From Viridibacterium sediminicola (GTDB lineage: Bacteria > Pseudomonadota > Gammaproteobacteria > Burkholderiales > Rhodocyclaceae), in contig NZ_JBDIVE010000007.1 of the NCBI RefSeq assembly GCF_039631295.1, forward strand, positions 1-64,000: a stretch of DNA of 64,000 nucleotides, written 5' to 3'. The stretch's first letter is position 1, and each line of letters begins with the position of its first letter. The position numbers and the translations under genes were made by a program. Shown in pieces: positions 60,269 through 64,000 of the stretch. Under the pieces are notes generated by a model. That model was not told the origin of the DNA, made no database searches, and saw nothing but the letters and a program-made list of their open reading frames with translations.

Positions 60269-60646
60269 GCGCAGCCGTATCAATCGCTTGGAATCTGGCG
60301 CCGACTTTACCGTACACCCGCTGCATGATGTCTGGCTTGGCGCTTTGTCATGCGCCAGCGCAAAGCGGGGATGCAAATGCGTCTTGTATCGTGGCGGAGA
60401 GTGTGCGGTTTTTGCGCAGAAGCGTTACGCAGTGCGCTTGGCGGAATTGGAGTTGCTGCGGCTTTGTGGCATGCTCTCAGGCCTTTGGCGTAAAGGCTCC
60501 GCGGGTTTTCGGACTGTTGCGGCGCAGCGCGAGAGCTTCGGTTGCCGGCTGTGCTGGCGCCCGAAATACAAAATACAAAAAATGTGAGACAAGTGTTGCA
60601 AGTACTTGGGTTGCAAGTGCTTGGGCAGCAAACTCGGAGGCAAAAC
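60269..60646. other. 378-base divergent spacer between CDF and gsp genes
   Basis: No gene supported. Its end holds a 15-base tandem repeat, TTGCAAGTACTTGGG/TTGCAAGTGCTTGGG (60596-60625, one mismatch), just before the gspG ribosome-binding site. The open frames through it lack codon bias. It probably contains the promoters for both directions, but no clear boxes were found. Confidence 0.45.
60636..60640 (+). promoter_or_regulatory. ribosome-binding site that sets a GTG start for gspG
   Basis: GGAGG lies six bases upstream of GTG at 60647. The upstream open frame from 60542 has no comparable site, so the GTG start is preferred. Confidence 0.7.
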
Positions 60647-61084
60647 GTGCGATTGCAATTTACTGGGAAGACCACAGTCCGCAAGGCAGCTGGTTTCACG
60701 CTGCTGGAATTGCTGGTGGTGGTAGCCATCATCGGTTTGCTGGCGGCCTATGTCGGCCCGAAATATTTCTCGCAGATCGGCAAGTCCGAGCAAGGTGTGG
60801 CGAAGGCGCAGATCGAGGCTTTCTCCAAAGCACTCGACCAGTTCCGCCTCGAAGTGGGGCGTTTCCCGACCACCGCTGAAGGCCTCAATGCGCTGATGGA
60901 ACGCCCGGCTGGGGCGGCCAAGTGGGGCGGCCCGTATCTGGCCAAGGCGGTGCCGCTGGACCCCTGGGGCAAGGCTTATATCTACAAGTTCCCCGGCACC
61001 AAGGGGCGCGATTACGACATCCTCTCCTACGGCAGTGATGCCCAGCCCGGCGGCACGGATTCCGCTGCGGACGTGAGCAACTGA
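60647..61084 (+). CDS. gspG: type II secretion major pseudopilin GspG-like
   Basis: 145 residues from GTG 60647. Prepilin leader of 16 residues ending in Gly, then FTLLELLVVVAIIGLLAAYV with the +5 Glu: a type III/IV prepilin-peptidase site. The C-terminal GspG signature is clear: FPTTAEGLNALMERP, WGGPYLAKAVPLDPWGKAYI and DILSYGSDAQPGGTDSAADV (calcium-site region). Forms the periplasmic pseudopilus. First in a gspG-gspF-gspE order. Confidence 0.92.
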   Translation: MRLQFTGKTTVRKAAGFTLLELLVVVAIIGLLAAYVGPKYFSQIGKSEQGVAKAQIEAFSKALDQFRLEVGRFPTTAEGLNALMERPAGAAKWGGPYLAKAVPLDPWGKAYIYKFPGTKGRDYDILSYGSDAQPGGTDSAADVSN

Positions 61085-61114
61085 GTTCGCCCAGCACTTC
61101 CTGAGGGAGACTGC

Positions 61115-62299
61115 ATGCAGTTCGAGGTTCGTGCCCTGACGGCAGACAACCAGCTGCAAACACTGACCCTGGAAGCAGACGACGAGTTCGCAGCGCGCAA
61201 AGCCTGCGAAGCGCGCCGTCTGCGGCCGGTGACTCTGCGCGTGCGCAGCGGCAGTGGCAAACGGCGCGGGCGTGGCAGCTTTTCACTGGTCTTGTTCAGC
61301 CAGGAGCTGCTGTCCCTGCTCGAAGCCGGTTTGAGCCTGGTCGAATCGCTCGAAGCCCTGGTTGAAAAAGAAAGCGGCCTCACCGCGCGCGGCGTGATGG
61401 AGAGCCTGATCCACCGCATGCGTGAGGGCATGAAGTTCTCCGATGCCGTCGGTCTGCAGCCCGAACATTTCCCGCCGCTCTACATCGGCATCGTGCGGGC
61501 GGCCGAGCGCACCAGCGACCTGCCACGCGCCTTGGCACGCTTCATCGATTACCAGACGCGCATGGAGCTGGTGCGCGGCCGTCTGGTGTCGGCGGCAATC
61601 TATCCGGCCATCCTGCTCACCGTGGGCAGTTCGGTGGCCATGTTCCTGATGATGTACGTGGTGCCGAAATTCGCTGCGGTGTACAAAGACAGTGGCCGTG
61701 AGTTGCCGCTGATGTCACGGCTGTTGCTGGGTTGGGGCGATTTCATCGGCGCGCATCTGATGATCGTGCTGCCGGCGCTGCTGGCACTCGTCGTGCTGGT
61801 GGTCGTGCAGATCCAGCGCATCAATCGCGAGGGGCGCTGGGCGCAAATTGCTGCGCGCATTCCCGGTGTGGCCGAGCGGGCGCAGATTCTGGAGATCTCG
61901 CGTCTGTATCTGACCATCGGCATGCTGCTCGAAGGCGGTATTCCCATCGTTACCGCGCTGGACATGGTGGCCGGCACGGTGTCGGCGACCTCACGCGCCA
62001 AGCTGGCGGCGGCACGCGCGGCTATTTCCAATGGCGAGCCGGTCTCGCAGGCCTTCGAAGCGCATGGTTTGACCACGCCGATTGCACTGCGCATGTTGCG
62101 CGTGGGCGAGCGCTCGGGGCAGATGGGCGCCATGCTGACGCGTTCGGCGCTGTTTTACGAAGGTGAGAGCTCGCGCTGGCTGGAACGTTTCAGCAAGGTT
62201 GTCGAGCCGGTGATGATGGCCATCATCGGTTTGGTGGTCGGCTTGATCGTGGTGCTGTTGTACATGCCGATTTTTGATTTGGCGGGGTCCATTCAGTGA
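61115..62299 (+). CDS. gspF: type II secretion inner-membrane protein GspF-like
   Basis: 394 residues. Two tandem T2SSF domains: LVLFSQELLSLLEAGLSLVE with FSDAVGLQPEHFPPLYIGIV, and LEISRLYLTIGMLLEGGIPI with LRMLRVGERSGQMGAMLTRS. Three transmembrane segments, the last VMMAIIGLVVGLIVVLLYMP. Platform protein for pseudopilus assembly. AGGGAG precedes the ATG; the stop overlaps the GTG start of gspE. Confidence 0.92.
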   Translation: MQFEVRALTADNQLQTLTLEADDEFAARKACEARRLRPVTLRVRSGSGKRRGRGSFSLVLFSQELLSLLEAGLSLVESLEALVEKESGLTARGVMESLIHRMREGMKFSDAVGLQPEHFPPLYIGIVRAAERTSDLPRALARFIDYQTRMELVRGRLVSAAIYPAILLTVGSSVAMFLMMYVVPKFAAVYKDSGRELPLMSRLLLGWGDFIGAHLMIVLPALLALVVLVVVQIQRINREGRWAQIAARIPGVAERAQILEISRLYLTIGMLLEGGIPIVTALDMVAGTVSATSRAKLAAARAAISNGEPVSQAFEAHGLTTPIALRMLRVGERSGQMGAMLTRSALFYEGESSRWLERFSKVVEPVMMAIIGLVVGLIVVLLYMPIFDLAGSIQ

Positions 62300-63987
62300 A
62301 TGCACGCAGTACTGCAATCGATGTCGAACTGATCAAGCGGGCGCGCGCTGCGGCGCAGGCTTCAGGGCGTCCGGTGATGGCCGAGCTGGAGGTGCTCTCA
62401 GGCATCGAGTCGCGTGCGCTGCTCGGCGCGGTGGCTGCACATTTCCGTTACCAGGTCATCGAGACCGCCGAGATGCTCGATCTCGATGCCGCTTTCGATG
62501 TGATTCCGCTGGCCCGCGCCCAGCAGCGCGGTGTCGTGGTCCTGCGCCAGCGTGGCAATGCGGCGCGCAATGCACTGCTGGCGGCAGTGGCCGACCCCTT
62601 CGATCAGGATCTGCAGATCTGGGTCGACAGCCTGGTTGGCCGCAATCTCGAATACCGCGTCGCCCTGGCCTCCGACATCCATGCCTTCCTGTCCAAACAG
62701 GAAGAGTCGATGCGTGCCATGGACAATATGATGGCCAATGGCGAGATGGGCACGGGCGATGCGCGGGCGCTGGAAAACCTGAGCTTTGCCTCGGTCAGCG
62801 ATGCCACCAGTCCGGCCGTCAAGATGGTCAATTCGACGCTCTACGATGCGCTCAAGCTGGGCGTCTCCGACATCCACCTGGAGAGCACGCCGAGCGGCAT
62901 GGTGTCCAAGTACCGCATCGATGGCGTGCTCGACCAGATCGCGCAGATCCAGGGCTCGGCGCTGGCCGAGCAGATCATCTCGCGCATCAAGGTGCTCTCC
63001 GAACTCGATATTGCCGAGCGTCGCGTGCCGCAGGACGGCAGCTTCCGCGTCGAGGCGATGGGCCGCGAGATCGATCTGCGCGTCTCGATCATGCCCAGCA
63101 TTCACGGCGAAGATGCGGTGATCCGTATTCTCGACAAGCAGGCCATGGTCGAAGCACATGGCTCGCTGACGCTCAATGCGCTGGGCTTTGACGAGCACAC
63201 TCTGAGTGTCGTTCGCCGCCTGGTGCAGGAGCCCTATGGCATGGTGCTGGTGACCGGCCCGACCGGTTCGGGCAAGACCACCACGCTGTATGGCGCACTC
63301 TCCGAAATCAATAACGGGCGCGACAAGATCATCACCATCGAGGACCCCGTCGAGTACCAGCTTGGCGGCATCCTGCAGATTCCGGTCAATGACAAGAAGG
63401 GCCTGACCTTCGCGCGTGGTCTGCGCTCTATCCTGCGACACGACCCCGACAAGATCATGGTCGGCGAAATCCGCGACAAGGAGACGGCCGAGATCGCCGT
63501 GCAGTCGGCGCTGACCGGCCACCTCGTGTTATCGACGGTGCACGCCAACAATGTCTATGACGTGTTCGGCCGCTTCCACCACATCGGCGTCGATCTGTAT
63601 TCCTTCGTCTCGGCACTCAATGGCGTTTCGGCGCAGCGCCTGGTGCGCTTGTCCTGCAAGCACTGCTGCGCGCCCTATACGCCGGACGATGCCGAGCTCG
63701 CTTCCGCTGGCCTGACGCGCGACGCCGTGCAGCACTTCAACTTCCAGCGCGGGCGCGGCTGCGGTGATTGCCGCGGCACCGGATATCGCGGTCGCAAGGC
63801 GGTCGCCGAAGTGCTGGTGATGAATCCTGAACTGGCTGAAATGGTGGTCGAGCGCCGCTCGGTTCGCCAGCTGATGGAAGCTGCGCAGCGCAATGGCACG
63901 CGCAGCCTGTACGACGACGCCTTGCGTCTGGTCGCCAATGGTGAAACGACTCTTGAGGAGGTGCGCCGTGTCACGCTGGCTGGATGA
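62296..63987 (+). CDS. gspE: type II secretion/pilus assembly ATPase GspE-like
   Basis: 563 residues from a GTG overlapping the gspF stop (GTGA). N-terminal MshEN-like domain, then the secretion-ATPase core: Asp box SDIHLES, Walker A GPTGSGKT (321-328), Walker B region DKIMVGEIRD (385-394), His box LSTVHANN and a zinc-binding tetracysteine (Cys454/457/489/492). Powers pseudopilus assembly from the cytoplasm. Confidence 0.93.
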   Translation: MNARSTAIDVELIKRARAAAQASGRPVMAELEVLSGIESRALLGAVAAHFRYQVIETAEMLDLDAAFDVIPLARAQQRGVVVLRQRGNAARNALLAAVADPFDQDLQIWVDSLVGRNLEYRVALASDIHAFLSKQEESMRAMDNMMANGEMGTGDARALENLSFASVSDATSPAVKMVNSTLYDALKLGVSDIHLESTPSGMVSKYRIDGVLDQIAQIQGSALAEQIISRIKVLSELDIAERRVPQDGSFRVEAMGREIDLRVSIMPSIHGEDAVIRILDKQAMVEAHGSLTLNALGFDEHTLSVVRRLVQEPYGMVLVTGPTGSGKTTTLYGALSEINNGRDKIITIEDPVEYQLGGILQIPVNDKKGLTFARGLRSILRHDPDKIMVGEIRDKETAEIAVQSALTGHLVLSTVHANNVYDVFGRFHHIGVDLYSFVSALNGVSAQRLVRLSCKHCCAPYTPDDAELASAGLTRDAVQHFNFQRGRGCGDCRGTGYRGRKAVAEVLVMNPELAEMVVERRSVRQLMEAAQRNGTRSLYDDALRLVANGETTLEEVRRVTLAG

Positions 63988-64000
63988 ACTGTGTAGCGAT
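63968..64000 (+). CDS. 5' end of the next gene of the gsp operon
   Basis: GTG at 63968 opens a frame reading MSRWLDELCSD to the window edge. A very strong ribosome-binding site, GAGGAGG, lies six bases upstream (63955-63961), and the start overlaps the gspE end by 20 bases. Too short to identify; position suggests another secretion component. Confidence 0.5.
   Translation, partial: MSRWLDELCSD

Overview
The window is a chromosomal segment of a high-GC Gram-negative bacterium, most likely a betaproteobacterium of the Rhodocyclales type. This is inferred from the hemH-hrcA-nadK-recN neighbourhood, a complete urt/ure urea locus, an rnf electron-transport operon ending in nth, flagellar genes and a type II secretion-like pseudopilus operon. 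No rRNA, tRNA or CRISPR array was seen.

Layout. 1-990: edge of a lower-GC accessory patch with a P-loop GTPase-like gene. 990-15130: housekeeping genes (DUF429 protein, small membrane protein, ferrochelatase, a secreted hydrolase, a DUF4124-like protein, HrcA, NAD kinase, RecN, YqhA, PhoD, HrpA). 15283-19110: flgK, flgL and a lipoprotein behind a candidate sigma-54 promoter. 19184-25404: an iron-type ABC importer and a divergent TctDE-like two-component system. 25394-38314: one long leftward urea locus, urtABCDE-ureD-ureA-hupE-ureB-ureC-[vapBC]-ureE-ureF-ureG. It encodes high-affinity urea uptake, urease, nickel supply and urease maturation, interrupted by a toxin-antitoxin pair. 38466-41167: an esterase, a ParE-type toxin-antitoxin pair and repeat-rich DNA. 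41168-45554: a large NCS1-transporter/histidine-kinase/receiver fusion overlapping a LuxR-type response regulator. 45637-47475: an S9 peptidase bounded by a perfect 75-bp direct repeat. 47791-50457: a periplasmic solute-binding-like protein, a HAD hydrolase, a DUF1841 protein and endonuclease III. 50587-58276: rnfA-B-C-(oxidoreductase)-D-(nuclease-like)-ribE-rnfG-E. 58287-60268: pyrD and a cation diffusion facilitator. 60647-64000: gspG-gspF-gspE and the start of a fourth gene.

Functional reading. The urea locus forms a full import-and-hydrolysis pathway. Upstream of urtA there is a perfect 7-2-7 palindrome of the kind NarL/LuxR regulators bind, placed just upstream of a plausible promoter. 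The NCS1-kinase and LuxR regulator encoded about 3 kb away are therefore candidate controllers of nitrogen-compound or urea uptake. The transporter-kinase carries eight cysteines between its permease and kinase parts and is the most novel protein here.

The window is also rich in small dispersed repeats: (a) CCCTCTCCC palindromes, two of which are translated in frame inside hrpA; (b) GCGAAGG/CACCGC-type long hairpins; (c) a GTAGGTCGGATAAGC hairpin; (d) GGGAGTC heptamer arrays that directly abut the start codons of urtE, a DUF1841 gene and rnfB.
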